Positions 25,466 to 34,370 are shown, counted from the first letter of the stretch. The stretch: 64,000 bases of DNA from an uncultured Oscillospiraceae bacterium (GCA_949935795.1 CATLFX010000009.1:1-64000); one strand, 5' to 3'. Numbers and translations: made by a program. Notes: generated from the sequence alone by a model not told the origin.

Positions 25466-26531
25466 GACGATCAAGGAAATTCTGGACGCCATCCGGCCCG
25501 ACCACAAGGAGGGGGAGGCCCGGGAGGCCGCCCACCGCCAGTGGGCCTCCATTGCCAAGCCCCTGGACAGCCTGGGGCTGCTGGAGACGGCGGTGGAGGA
25601 CATGGCCGCCCTCACCCTGAACTACAAGATCGACATATCCAACCGGGCCCTGCTGCTGCTGTGCGCCGACAACGGCGTGGTGGACCAGGGGGTCACCCAG
25701 ACCGACTACACCGTGACGGCGGCGGTGGCCCGGAACGCCGGGGCCAACCGCTCCTCGGTGTGCAAAATGGCCCAGGTGGCCAACTGCCGGGTGGTGCCGG
25801 TGGACATGGGTATGCGGGACCCCGGCCAGATCCCCGGTGTGCTGGACCGCCGGGTGGACAACGGCACCCACGACATCACCGAAGGCCCCGCCATGAGCCG
25901 GGCGCAGGCGGAACAGGCCGTCCTCACCGGCGTGGAGCTGGTGGAGGAGCTGAAAGCGCAGGGCGCGGGCCTGGTGGCCACTGGAGAGATGGGGATCGGC
26001 AACACCACCACCAGCTCCGCCGTGGCCTGCGCGCTGCTGAATCGCCCCGTGGCGGAGATGACAGGCCGGGGGGCGGGGCTGTCCGACCAGGGGCTGGAGC
26101 GCAAACTCTGGGCCATTGAGACGGCGCTGGAGCGAAGCCGGCCCAACCCCATGGACCCCCTGGACGTATTGAGCAAGGTGGGCGGCTTCGACATCGCCGG
26201 CATGTGCGGCATCTACCTGGGCGGGGCGCTGTACCGCGTGCCCGTCATGATGGACGGCTTTATCAGCACGGTGGCGGCGCTGTGCGCCCTGCGGCTGTGC
26301 CCGGAGGCGGGCAAGGCCATGTTTGCCAGCCACGTGTCCGCCGAGCCCGCCGGGCATCTCATCCTGGACGCCCTGGGCAAAAAGCCCCTCATCACCGCCG
26401 GGATGCGGCTGGGGGAGGGCACTGGGGCGGTGTGCGCCATTCCCATGCTGGATATGGCCCTGTCCCTGTACCAGGATGGCACCACCTTCGACGGCACGGG
26501 CATCGAGGCGTACACGCCCCAGGGGGGCTGA
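25458..26531 (+). CDS. cobT: Nicotinate-nucleotide--dimethylbenzimidazole phosphoribosyltransferase CobT
   Basis: 357 residues. Conserved segments are KPLDSLGLLE near the start, LCADNGVVDQGVTQTD, VDMGM, GEMGIGNTTTSSAV, GRGAGLSDQGLERK and FDIAGMCGIYLGGAL with DGFISTVAAL. It makes alpha-ribazole phosphate, the lower-ligand nucleotide. No bzaA-type or bluB gene for making the base is in the window, so the base may be scavenged or made elsewhere. The ATG 25458 overlaps cbiA by eight bases and follows gaaaggaacggttcc. Confidence 0.95.
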   Translation: MSKTIKEILDAIRPDHKEGEAREAAHRQWASIAKPLDSLGLLETAVEDMAALTLNYKIDISNRALLLLCADNGVVDQGVTQTDYTVTAAVARNAGANRSSVCKMAQVANCRVVPVDMGMRDPGQIPGVLDRRVDNGTHDITEGPAMSRAQAEQAVLTGVELVEELKAQGAGLVATGEMGIGNTTTSSAVACALLNRPVAEMTGRGAGLSDQGLERKLWAIETALERSRPNPMDPLDVLSKVGGFDIAGMCGIYLGGALYRVPVMMDGFISTVAALCALRLCPEAGKAMFASHVSAEPAGHLILDALGKKPLITAGMRLGEGTGAVCAIPMLDMALSLYQDGTTFDGTGIEAYTPQGG

Positions 26532-26532
26532 G

Positions 26533-27063
26533 GTGTTCACGCTAGTTGTGGGCGGCGCGGCCAGCGGCAAGAGCGAGTACGCCGAGGGGCTGGTGCTGGC
26601 CTCGCCCCACCGGCCCCGGTATTACATCGCCACCATGGAGCCTTTTGACGAAGAGGGTAAGGCACGGGTGGAAAAGCACCGCCGCATGCGGGCGGACAAG
26701 GAATTTGAGACGGTGGAGTGCTACACCGGCCTGGTGTCGGTGCGCTTGCCGGAGCGGGGCACCGTCCTTTTGGAGTGTATCGGCAACCTGGCGGCCAACG
26801 AGCTGTACAGCCCCCAGGGGGCCGGGAGTTGGTCGGGCGCACTGTCTGCCATTGTGGACGGCGTGGACGCCCTGCTGGCCCAGTGCGACAATCTGGTGGT
26901 GGTGAGCAACGAAGTGTTCACCGGCGGGACGGACTACGCCGACGGGACGGAGGACTACCTGCGGCTTGTGGCCGGGGTCAACCGGGCGCTGGCCCAAAGG
27001 GCGGACCGGGTGTGCGAGGTAGTCTGCGGCCTGCCCCGGTATTACAAGGGGGCGGCGGGATGA
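26533..27063 (+). CDS. cobU: Adenosylcobinamide kinase / guanylyltransferase CobU
   Basis: 176 residues. The GTG start gives MFTLVVGGAASGKSEYAE, the P-loop of CobU. Further motifs are YYIATMEPFDEEGKARVEKHRRMR (with the guanylylated His in HRRMR), LLECIGNLAANEL and VVSNEVFTGG. It phosphorylates adenosylcobinamide and adds GMP for lower-ligand assembly. It starts one base after cobT's stop and overlaps cobS (ATGA). The P-loop and histidine are intact, unlike the shorter relative at 27836. Confidence 0.93.
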   Translation: MFTLVVGGAASGKSEYAEGLVLASPHRPRYYIATMEPFDEEGKARVEKHRRMRADKEFETVECYTGLVSVRLPERGTVLLECIGNLAANELYSPQGAGSWSGALSAIVDGVDALLAQCDNLVVVSNEVFTGGTDYADGTEDYLRLVAGVNRALAQRADRVCEVVCGLPRYYKGAAG

Positions 27064-27839
27064 TTTTTGTGGAAACGGTGCTGGTGGCCTTCGCCATGTT
27101 TTCCGCCCTGCCCCTGCCCTGCCCCGAGTGGAACGACAAAAACATGCGCTGCGCCCTGTGCGCCTTCCCCCTCGTCGGGCTGGTGTGCGGCGGGCTGTGG
27201 CTGGGCTGGGGGGCGCTGTGCGCCTATCTCAGCGTCCCCCACCTGCTGCGGGGGGCGGGCTTCTGCCTGATTCCGGTGCTGGTCACCGGGGGTATCCACC
27301 TGGACGGCTACGCCGACACCTGTGACGCCCTGGCCAGCCACGCCCCCCCCGAAAAAAAGCAGGAGATTTTGAAGGACCCCCGGTGCGGGGCCTTCGCGGT
27401 CATCCGGCTGTGCTCCTATTTCGCGGCCCATCTGGCCCTGTGCACCGCCTTAATCCCCACCCAAAAGGCCCTGTGGGCCATGGGGCTGGCCTTTGTGCTG
27501 GAGCGGGCCCTGTCCGGGCTGGCGGTGACCCGGTTCCCGTTGGCCAGAAACACCGGGCTGGCCCACACCTTCGCCACGTCGGCGGACCGCCGCACGGCCA
27601 GCCGCGTCCTCATGCTGGAGTGCGCCCTGGCGGCCTCGGGGATGATCGCCCTGGGGGGGATCACCGGCGGGGTGATGGCCGTCACGGCGCTGGCGGTGTT
27701 CTGGCGGTACCGCGTCACGGCGGATCGGCAGTTCGGCGGGCTGTCCGGCGATCTGGCCGGGTGGTTCCTCCAGCGGAGCGAGCTGTGGATGCTGGGGGCG
27801 CTGGTTTTCTGCCAGCTTTTGGAGGAGAAATTTTTATGA
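27060..27839 (+). CDS. cobS: Adenosylcobinamide-GDP ribazoletransferase CobS
   Basis: A 259-residue polytopic membrane enzyme joining GDP-cobinamide with alpha-ribazole(-phosphate). Conserved FSALPLPCPEWNDKNMR near the N-terminus, GGIHLDGYADTCDALASH (acidic active-site motif), KDPRCGAFAVIRL and the C-terminal GLSGDLAGW. Six or so helices are visible. The start overlaps cobU by four bases. Confidence 0.94.
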   Translation: MIFVETVLVAFAMFSALPLPCPEWNDKNMRCALCAFPLVGLVCGGLWLGWGALCAYLSVPHLLRGAGFCLIPVLVTGGIHLDGYADTCDALASHAPPEKKQEILKDPRCGAFAVIRLCSYFAAHLALCTALIPTQKALWAMGLAFVLERALSGLAVTRFPLARNTGLAHTFATSADRRTASRVLMLECALAASGMIALGGITGGVMAVTALAVFWRYRVTADRQFGGLSGDLAGWFLQRSELWMLGALVFCQLLEEKFL

Positions 27840-28159
27840 TTTTCATCACAGGGCCGCTGTACAGCGGCAAAAAGGCGTATGCCTGTCAGCTTCTGAGCTG
27901 TTCCCGTGAGGAATTGAGCACCCGCGCCGTCTGGGATGTCCAGGAGCTTGCCGCCAAGAGCGCTGATCTGAACGTCTTGGCGGATGAGCTGGCCCGGCGC
28001 GAGGTGGTCGTCGCCACCGAGGTGGGGGGCGGCGTGGTGCCCGTCGACCGGGAACAGCGGGCTGCCCGGGAGGCGGCGGGGCGGCTGAGCGTCCTGCTGG
28101 CCCAGCGGGCCCAACGGGTGGTCCGGGTGTTCTGCGGCCTGCCCATGGAGCTGAAATGA
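27836..28159 (+). CDS. Short CobU-like protein, possible regulatory or degenerate paralogue
   Basis: 107 residues. It begins MIFITGPLYSGKKAYACQLL, a modified P-loop (GPLYSGKK in place of GGAASGKS), and ends with EVGGGVVPVDREQRAAREAAGRLSVLLAQ...RVFCGLPMELK, which resembles the C-terminal third of CobU. The central region with the guanylyl-accepting HRxMR histidine is missing. It overlaps both neighbours (4 bases each), so it is translated in the operon and not obviously broken. It may be a shortened paralogue that keeps nucleotide binding; function unknown. Confidence 0.7.
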   Translation: MIFITGPLYSGKKAYACQLLSCSREELSTRAVWDVQELAAKSADLNVLADELARREVVVATEVGGGVVPVDREQRAAREAAGRLSVLLAQRAQRVVRVFCGLPMELK

Positions 28160-28755
28160 AGATCTACCTTCTGCGCCACGGGGAGACGGCCTGGAACACC
28201 CAGGGGCGCTACCTGGGCCGCACCGACCTGCCCCTCACCCCGTCGGGGCGGGAAGCCCTGGGCCGGGCGGACTTCGCCCCGGCGCGGGTGTATGTCTCCC
28301 CTCTGCGCCGGACGGCGGAGACGGCGGCGATTTTGTTTCCCGGCGCGAAACAGGCGGTGGTCCCCGATTTTCGCGAGATGGACTTCGGCGTCTTTGAGGG
28401 CCGGAGCTGGCGGGACATGGAGGACTTTTCCCCTTACCGGGAATGGGTGGACGGCAATTGTCGGGGCCCTATCCCGGACGGCGAATCCATGGAGCGGTTC
28501 TGCGCCCGCACCTGCGCCGCCTTTGAGGACCTGATGGACCGGGCCGCGGAGGCGGGAGAAGCGCTCCTGGCCATCGTGGCCCACGGCGGCACCCAGATGG
28601 CGGTGATGGAGCGGTTCGCCCTGCCCCGGCGGGACTACTTCTCCTGGCGGGGCCCCCTGGGGGGCGGCTTTGTGCTGGACGGCTCCCGCTGGCGGGAGGA
28701 GCGTCTTTTGACCCTTTTGGACACAGTTCGATATAGGAGAGGCGAGAGAGAATGA
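28156..28755 (+). CDS. cobC: Alpha-ribazole phosphatase CobC (histidine phosphatase)
   Basis: 199 residues. The histidine-phosphatase signature LLRHGETAWN (catalytic His8), SPLRRTAETA, a conserved EMDFGVFEGRSW and AHGGTQMAVM supplying the second histidine. Here it removes phosphate from alpha-ribazole phosphate or the cobalamin phosphate; this substrate is assigned from the operon. The start overlaps the preceding gene and the stop overlaps cbiB by four bases. Confidence 0.88.
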   Translation: MKIYLLRHGETAWNTQGRYLGRTDLPLTPSGREALGRADFAPARVYVSPLRRTAETAAILFPGAKQAVVPDFREMDFGVFEGRSWRDMEDFSPYREWVDGNCRGPIPDGESMERFCARTCAAFEDLMDRAAEAGEALLAIVAHGGTQMAVMERFALPRRDYFSWRGPLGGGFVLDGSRWREERLLTLLDTVRYRRGERE

Positions 28756-29726
28756 AAATAAACCCTGCCGTCCCCTGCGGCTTTGTACTGGACCTGCTGC
28801 TGGCCGACCCGGCCTGGATGCCCCACCCCGTGGTATATATGGGGAAGGCCATCACGGCGCTGGAGGACCTTCTCCGCCCCCGCCTGCCCAAAACACCGAA
28901 AGGTGAGCTCTTGGGTGGGACCATTCTGGCGGCGGCCCTCCCGGCGGGGACCTTCGCCGTTGCCTCCGGGGCCTGTGCCCTGGCCTATAAGCTTCACCCG
29001 AAGCTGGGCTTTGCCCTGGAGACGGTGTGGTGCTGGCAGACCCTGGCCCTGAAGGGGCTGGCCCAGGAGAGCGCCGCCGTCCAGCGGGAGCTGGAGAAAG
29101 GCGGCCTGCCCGCCGCCCGGAAGGCCGTGGGCCGCATTGTGGGCCGGGACACCGGAAACCTGACCGCCGAGGGCGTGACCAAGGCGGCGGTGGAGACGGT
29201 GGCGGAGAATTTCTCCGACGGGGTGGCCGCGCCCCTGTTCTACATGCTGCTGGGCGGCGCGCCCCTGGCCCTGACCTACAAAGCGGTGAACACCATGGAC
29301 AGCATGGTGGGGTACAAAAACGACCGCTATTTATACTTTGGCCGGGCGGCGGCCAAGCTGGACGACCTGGCCAACATGGCGCCCTCCCGGCTGGCGGCGC
29401 TTTGCTGGGTGGGAGCGGCTTTCCTCACCGGGCAGGACGGCAAAAACGCCTGGAGGATCTGGCGGCGGGACCGCCGGAACCACGCCAGCCCCAACTCCGC
29501 CCAGACCGAGTCCGCCTGTGCCGGAGCCCTGCACATACAGCTGGCGGGGCCCGCCTCCTACTTCGGCAGGATGGTGGACAAGCCCACCATCGGCGACCCG
29601 GACCGGCCTGTGGAGCCGCCGGACATCGGCCGGGCCAACAAGATGCTGTACGGGGCGGCAGGTCTGGCCCTGGGGGCCGGACTGCTGGCCAGGGCGCTGA
29701 CCAGAAACCGGAGACGGAGAAGGTGA
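28752..29726 (+). CDS. cbiB: Adenosylcobinamide-phosphate synthase CbiB
   Basis: A 324-residue membrane protein that attaches aminopropanol phosphate to cobyric acid. Motifs: LDLLLADPAWMPHPVVYMGKAI, GRDTGNLTAEGVTKAAVETVAENFSDG, YKAVNTMDSMVGYKNDRY and SPNSAQTESACAGALHIQLAG. Hydrophobic segments at about 55-75 and 205-225. A basic C-terminal tail (RNRRRRR) probably faces the cytoplasm. Starts in overlap with cobC, behind ggagaggcgagagag. Confidence 0.94.
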   Translation: MKINPAVPCGFVLDLLLADPAWMPHPVVYMGKAITALEDLLRPRLPKTPKGELLGGTILAAALPAGTFAVASGACALAYKLHPKLGFALETVWCWQTLALKGLAQESAAVQRELEKGGLPAARKAVGRIVGRDTGNLTAEGVTKAAVETVAENFSDGVAAPLFYMLLGGAPLALTYKAVNTMDSMVGYKNDRYLYFGRAAAKLDDLANMAPSRLAALCWVGAAFLTGQDGKNAWRIWRRDRRNHASPNSAQTESACAGALHIQLAGPASYFGRMVDKPTIGDPDRPVEPPDIGRANKMLYGAAGLALGAGLLARALTRNRRRRR

Positions 29727-29728
29727 CC

Positions 29729-30799
29729 ATGGAACAAAAATTGACCCACGGCGGCGACTGGGCGGGTTTTGCCGCCCAGTACGGGGGCACGCCCCTGGAC
29801 TTCTCCGCCAATATCAGCCCCCTGGGCCTGCCGGAGGGGGTGCGGGCCGCCGTCATCGGCTCGCTGGCCCAGGCGGACAGCTATCCAGACCCCCTGTGCC
29901 GCGCCCTGGGTCAGGCCATCGGCGGGGCGGAGGGGGCAGACCCGGACTGGTGCCTGTGCGGCAGCGGGGCGGCGGACCTGATCTACCGCGCTGTGCTGGC
30001 CAAGCGGCCCGCTCGGGCGCTGGTCACCGCCCCCGCCTTTTCCGAGTACGAGGCGGCGCTGGACCTGGTCCGGTGCAAAACGGACCGCTTTCTCCTCCGG
30101 GAAGCGGAAGATTTCGGGTTGAACGAGGGCTTCCTGGAGGCCGTGGGCCCGGAGACGGACATGGTGTTCCTGTGCCAGCCCAACAACCCCACCGGACGCG
30201 CCGTCCCCCGCCCCCTGCTGGTCCGGGCGCTGGAGCGGTGCCGGGCGGTGAACGCCCTGCTGGTGGTGGACGAGTGCTTCTGCGATTTTCTGGACGACCC
30301 CGGCGCGTTCACCGTGAAGGGACTTCTGGGAAAGTACCCAAACCTGCTGATCCTCAAAGCGTTCACCAAGCTGTACGCCATGGCGGGCCTGCGGCTGGGG
30401 TACTGCCTGTGCTCGGACAGGGCCCTGCTGGACGCCATGAGGGGCGCGGGCCAGCCCTGGGCGGTGTCCGGCCCGGCCCAGGCGGCGGGCATCGCCGCGC
30501 TGAGGGAGACAGAATATGTTCAAGCTGTGCGGGCGCTGATCCGGACGGAACGCCCCCGGCTGGCGGGGGAACTGGCCCGGCTGGGCTTCCGGGTGATCCC
30601 CGGAGAGGCCAACTACCTGCTGTTCCACACAAAAACGCCGCTGATCCAGCCCCTGCGGGAGCGGGGCATCCTGCTCCGGGACTGCGGGAACTACCACGGC
30701 CTGGAGTCGGGCTGGTACCGGACGGCGGTGCGGACGGCTGAGGAAAACCGCCGCCTCATTGCCGCGCTGGAGGAAATTTGTAAGGAGGGAGCGCCATGA
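29729..30799 (+). CDS. cobD: Threonine-phosphate decarboxylase CobD (PLP enzyme)
   Basis: 356 residues of the class I/II aminotransferase fold. DFSANISPLGLPEGV at the N-terminus, CQPNNPTGRAVPR, DECFCDF and the PLP lysine in LKAFTKLYAMAGLRLGY. It makes (R)-1-amino-2-propanol phosphate, the substrate of CbiB next door. Homology to histidinol-phosphate aminotransferase is general; the neighbourhood supports CobD. The ATG 29729 follows the cbiB stop by two bases. Confidence 0.9.
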   Translation: MEQKLTHGGDWAGFAAQYGGTPLDFSANISPLGLPEGVRAAVIGSLAQADSYPDPLCRALGQAIGGAEGADPDWCLCGSGAADLIYRAVLAKRPARALVTAPAFSEYEAALDLVRCKTDRFLLREAEDFGLNEGFLEAVGPETDMVFLCQPNNPTGRAVPRPLLVRALERCRAVNALLVVDECFCDFLDDPGAFTVKGLLGKYPNLLILKAFTKLYAMAGLRLGYCLCSDRALLDAMRGAGQPWAVSGPAQAAGIAALRETEYVQAVRALIRTERPRLAGELARLGFRVIPGEANYLLFHTKTPLIQPLRERGILLRDCGNYHGLESGWYRTAVRTAEENRRLIAALEEICKEGAP

Positions 30800-32277
30800 G
30801 CCGCGCCAAGCGCATTATGGTCCAAGGCACCATGTCCGGGGCGGGCAAGAGCCTGCTGTGCGCCGCCCTGTGCCGGATCTTCGCCCAGGACGGCTACCGG
30901 GTGGCCCCGTTCAAGAGCCAGAACATGGCGCTGAACAGCTACGTCACCCGGGACGGCCTGGAGATGGGCCGGGCCCAGGTGGTCCAGGCCCAGGCGGCCT
31001 GGGCGGAGCCCGACGTGCGGATGAACCCGGTGCTGCTCAAGCCCAGCAGCGACACGGGCAGCCAGGTCATCGTCATGGGGGAGATCCGGGGGCAGATGTC
31101 CGCCGCGGAGTACTTCCGCTACAAAAAGCAGCTCTTCCCCGAGGTGCTGGCGGCCTATGACAGCCTGGCCGCCGAGAACGATATCATCGTCATCGAGGGG
31201 GCGGGCAGTCCGGCGGAGATCAATCTCCGGGAGGACGACATCGTCAACATGGGGCTGGCCCTGCGGGTGAACGCCCCGGTGCTGCTGGCGGGGGACATCG
31301 ACCGGGGGGGCGTGTTCGCCCAGCTCTACGGCACCGTGGCCCTCCTCCAGCCCCAGGAGCAAAACCAGATCGCGGGACTTATCATCAACAAGTTCCGGGG
31401 GGATCTGGACATACTCCGCCCCGGCCTTGCCATGCTGGAGGAAAAGACGGGCAAGCCGGTGCTGGGGGTGGTGCCCTATCTGAAAGTGGACGTGGACGAC
31501 GAGGACTCCCTGGCCCCCTGCCTGACCCGGGAGACGGCCCACAAGCCCCTGGACGCGGCGGTGGTCCGCCTGCCCCGCATCTCCAATTTCACCGACTTCA
31601 CCCCCCTGGAGGAACACCCTCAGATCGGGGTGCGCTACGTGGACGACCCCCAGAAGCTGGGGAGCCCGGACCTGGTCATCCTCCCCGGCACGAAGAGCAC
31701 CGTAGGCGACCTGCTGTGGCTGCGGCAGAGCGGCCTGGAGGCGGCGGTTTTGAAGCTGGCGGCGGCGGGAGTCCCGGTGCTGGGGGTGTGCGGCGGCTAT
31801 CAGATGCTGGGCGAGGTGATCCACGACCGGTCGGGGGTGGAGTACGGCAAGCCCGGCAGCGTCCGGGGGCTGGGCCTGCTGCCCGTCGAGACCACCTTCC
31901 TGCGGTCAAAATCCCGGACCAGGGTGGAGGCCAGGGTGCTGGCCGGACCGCTGGCGGGGGCCCGGCTGGACGGCTACGAGATCCACATGGGGACCACCCA
32001 GGTGCGGGGCGCGCCCTTCTGCGTGCTGGAGAGCGGCCAGGAGGACGGCTGTGCCCAGGGGAACGTGTGGGGGACCTACCTCCACGGGCTGTTTGACAGC
32101 GGGGAACTGACCCAGAAGCTGGCCGCCCTGCTGTGCGCACGCAAGGGCCTGGAGCCGGATACCGCCCAGGCGGTGTCCCACGCCGCCTACCAGCAGACCC
32201 AGCTGGACCTGCTGGCCCAGGGCGTCCGGGAGGCCCTGGATATGGAACAAATTTACCGGGTGATGGAGGAACAGTGA
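30796..32277 (+). CDS. cbiP: Cobyric acid synthase CbiP
   Basis: 493 residues. N-terminal synthetase half: MVQGTMSGAGKSLLCAALCR (P-loop), FKSQNMALNSYVTRDGLEMGRAQVVQAQAA and IEGAGSPAEINL. C-terminal glutamine amidotransferase half: ILPGTKSTVGDL, nucleophile in VLGVCGGYQMLG, and GTYLHGLFD. It amidates the b, d, e and g side chains. It overlaps cobD by four bases. Confidence 0.96.
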   Translation: MSRAKRIMVQGTMSGAGKSLLCAALCRIFAQDGYRVAPFKSQNMALNSYVTRDGLEMGRAQVVQAQAAWAEPDVRMNPVLLKPSSDTGSQVIVMGEIRGQMSAAEYFRYKKQLFPEVLAAYDSLAAENDIIVIEGAGSPAEINLREDDIVNMGLALRVNAPVLLAGDIDRGGVFAQLYGTVALLQPQEQNQIAGLIINKFRGDLDILRPGLAMLEEKTGKPVLGVVPYLKVDVDDEDSLAPCLTRETAHKPLDAAVVRLPRISNFTDFTPLEEHPQIGVRYVDDPQKLGSPDLVILPGTKSTVGDLLWLRQSGLEAAVLKLAAAGVPVLGVCGGYQMLGEVIHDRSGVEYGKPGSVRGLGLLPVETTFLRSKSRTRVEARVLAGPLAGARLDGYEIHMGTTQVRGAPFCVLESGQEDGCAQGNVWGTYLHGLFDSGELTQKLAALLCARKGLEPDTAQAVSHAAYQQTQLDLLAQGVREALDMEQIYRVMEEQ

Positions 32278-32955
32278 ATGGATGTGACCTATACGACGCC
32301 CTCCGGCATTGAGGCGGAGAGTATGCGGATCATCGGGGCGGAGCTGAAAGACCGGGGCCTCACCCTGGAGCCGGGGACGGAAGCGGTGGTGAAGCGGGTG
32401 ATCCACACCACGGCGGACTTCGATTACGCGGTCAACCTGCGCTTCACGGAGGGCGCTGTGGAACGGGCGGTGGCGGCGTTCCAGGCTGGAGCTTCCATCG
32501 TCACGGATACCAATATGGCCAAGGCCGGGGTGAGCAAGGCGGCGCTGGGAAAGCTGGGGGGGCAGGTCCACTGCTTCATGGCCGACCCGGAGGTGGCCCA
32601 AGCCGCCAAGACCCAGGGGACCACCCGGGCGGCGGTGTGCATGGAGAAGGCCGCTCGGGAGCACCCCGGCGCGGTGCTGGCGGTGGGCAACGCCCCCACC
32701 GCCCTGCTGAAACTCTGTGAGCTGATGGAGGCGGGCCTGCGTCCCGCCCTGGTGGTGGGAGCGCCGGTGGGCTTCGTCAACGTGGTGGAGAGCAAGGAGC
32801 GGGTCCTCGCAGTGTGCGGGAAGTACGGTGTGCCCTGCATCGCGGCCATGGGCCGCAAGGGGGGGAGCAACGTGGCCGCCGCCATCTGCAACGCCCTGCT
32901 GTACACCGCCCTGGACGCGGTGGACCCAGTCCGACGCGGGGAGAAGCTCACATGA
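32278..32955 (+). CDS. cbiC: Precorrin-8X methylmutase CbiC
   Basis: 225 residues. Conserved PSGIEAESMRII, VIHTTADFDYAVNLRFTEGAV with the catalytic His in IHTTAD, IVTDTNMAKAGV and GAPVGFVNVVESKERV. It moves the methyl group from C11 to C12 to give (cobalt-)hydrogenobyrinate. It begins directly after cbiP's stop and overlaps cobA by four bases. Its position near the end of the operon does not follow pathway order. Confidence 0.95.
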   Translation: MDVTYTTPSGIEAESMRIIGAELKDRGLTLEPGTEAVVKRVIHTTADFDYAVNLRFTEGAVERAVAAFQAGASIVTDTNMAKAGVSKAALGKLGGQVHCFMADPEVAQAAKTQGTTRAAVCMEKAAREHPGAVLAVGNAPTALLKLCELMEAGLRPALVVGAPVGFVNVVESKERVLAVCGKYGVPCIAAMGRKGGSNVAAAICNALLYTALDAVDPVRRGEKLT

Positions 32956-33461
32956 CGGGGCTGGTCCACCTCTACTGGGGAGAGGGCAAGGGCAAGACCA
33001 CCGCCGCCATGGGGCTGGCCTTGCGGGCCCTGGGCGCGGGTCGGAACGTGGTGATCGTCCAGTTTTTGAAGGGCGGCCCCAGCGGGGAAATTCCCCTTCT
33101 GGAAAAGCTGGGGGCCCGGGTGTTCCGGGGAAAGGCGGGGCAGAAATTCACCTTCCAGATGAGCGGGGCGGAAAAGGCGGAGACCAAAGCCCTCCAGACG
33201 GAAAACCTGCGCCGGGCCCTGGCGTTGGAGGCGGACCTGCTGGTTTTGGACGAGGCCTGCGCCGCCTGGCAGAAGGACCTGGTGGACCGGGACCTGCTGA
33301 AACAGGCGGTGCTGGAGCGGCCCCAGGGCCGGGAGGCGGTCCTCACCGGCCGGAATCCCCCGGACTGGCTGTGGGAGGCCGCGGACTACATCACCGAGAT
33401 GAAATGCCACCGCCACCCCTTTGAACGGGGGATTCCCGCCCGGGAGGGCATAGAATTTTAA
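32952..33461 (+). CDS. cobA: Cob(I)yrinic acid a,c-diamide adenosyltransferase CobA/BtuR
   Basis: 169 residues. P-loop YWGEGKGKTTAAMGLALRALG, VVIVQFLKGG, LLVLDEACAAWQ and VLTGRNPPDWLWEAADYITEMKCHRHPF are all characteristic of the CobA (BtuR/CobO) ATP:corrinoid adenosyltransferase. It adds the upper adenosyl ligand and probably also acts in salvage. Last gene of the operon, followed by a strong terminator. Confidence 0.94.
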   Translation: MTGLVHLYWGEGKGKTTAAMGLALRALGAGRNVVIVQFLKGGPSGEIPLLEKLGARVFRGKAGQKFTFQMSGAEKAETKALQTENLRRALALEADLLVLDEACAAWQKDLVDRDLLKQAVLERPQGREAVLTGRNPPDWLWEAADYITEMKCHRHPFERGIPAREGIEF

Positions 33462-33470
33462 CCCGCATCA

Positions 33471-33504
33471 AAGCCGCCGGTCTCCGCGGGACCGGCGGCT
33501 TTTC
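33471..33504 (+). terminator. Terminator of the cobalamin operon
   Basis: Arms agccgccggt (33472-33481) and accggcggct (33491-33500) followed by tttt, ten bases after the cobA stop. The plus-strand U-run is short but the stem is strong. Confidence 0.85.
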
Positions 33505-33558
33505 GTGGTCTGAGACTTCCATGCCTTTGGGGCATTTTAAATCATAGTAAAATAGTAT

Positions 33559-33587
33559 TTGATTTTTCTCCGGACTTGTTTTATAAT
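33559..33587 (+). promoter_or_regulatory. Promoter of the amino-acid ABC operon
   Basis: TTGATT (33559-33564), 17-base spacer, TATAAT (33582-33587). The first gene starts about 100 bases downstream. No T-box or riboswitch is visible in the short leader. Confidence 0.65.
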
Positions 33588-33692
33588 CATGCGCAGACCT
33601 ACCGGGCCGTCCGGCGGAATACGGGCGGCAAACATCGAAAACAGGAGCGGCTGACATGAAATTCCATACCTTTTCCGGCGGGGGGACGTCCC

Positions 33693-34367
33693 ATGGATGA
33701 ACGCCTGCTTGGCATACTGGCGGACTCCTTCCCCAAGATTCTACTCCCGGGATTGATGGTCACCATCCCCCTCACCGTCCTGGCCTTCTCCCTGGCCATG
33801 GCCATCGCCGTGGCGGCGGCGCTGGTCCAGTTCGCCCGGGTCCCCGTGCTCACCCAGCTGTGCCGGTTCTACATCTGGGTGTTCCGGGGCACTCCGCTGC
33901 TGGTGCAGTTGTTCGTGGTGTTCTTCGGTATGCCCAGAATCGGGATCACCATCGAGCCCTTCCCCGCCGCCGTCATCGTGTTCTCCCTCAACGAGGGGGC
34001 CTACTGCGCGGAGATCGTCCGGGCGGCGCTGGAGTCCGTCCCCGCCGGACAACTGGAGGCGGGGTACTGCGCCGGAATGTCCTATTTGCAGACCATGCGC
34101 CGCATCATCCTCCCCCAGGCCATGCGCACCGCCTTTCCCTCCCTGTCCAACTCCCTCATCGCCATGGTGAAGGACACCTCCCTGGCCTCCAACATCACCG
34201 TCACCGAGATGTTTATGGCCACCCGCACCATTGTGGCCGCCACCTGGGAGCCCCTGGCGCTGTACATAGAGGTGGGGCTGGTCTATCTGCTGTTTTCCAC
34301 GGTGCTGACCAAGCTGCAAAGCATTGGGGAAAAGAAGCTGGGCGCCTATCAGAGGCAGGAGGGCTGA
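33693..34367 (+). CDS. Polar amino-acid ABC transporter permease
   Basis: A 224-residue inner-membrane permease of the His/Glu/Gln family. Helices at about 18-45, 60-85, 95-110 and 190-210. The loop FRGTPLLVQLFVVFFGMPRIGI and the EAA motif EAGYCAGMSYLQTMRRIILPQAMR, which docks on the ATPase, are both present. It forms an operon with an ATPase and a binding lipoprotein in the usual three-gene set. The ATG follows a weak site (gggggacgtccc); the specificity is not readable from sequence. Confidence 0.92.
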   Translation: MDERLLGILADSFPKILLPGLMVTIPLTVLAFSLAMAIAVAAALVQFARVPVLTQLCRFYIWVFRGTPLLVQLFVVFFGMPRIGITIEPFPAAVIVFSLNEGAYCAEIVRAALESVPAGQLEAGYCAGMSYLQTMRRIILPQAMRTAFPSLSNSLIAMVKDTSLASNITVTEMFMATRTIVAATWEPLALYIEVGLVYLLFSTVLTKLQSIGEKKLGAYQRQEG

Positions 34368-34370
34368 GCC

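Noticed and set aside
27836..28159. The CobU-like gene as a frameshift fragment of cobU.
   Set aside because: A full cobU is present upstream, the short gene has its own overlapping start and stop, and the sequences are too different for a recent duplication fragment.
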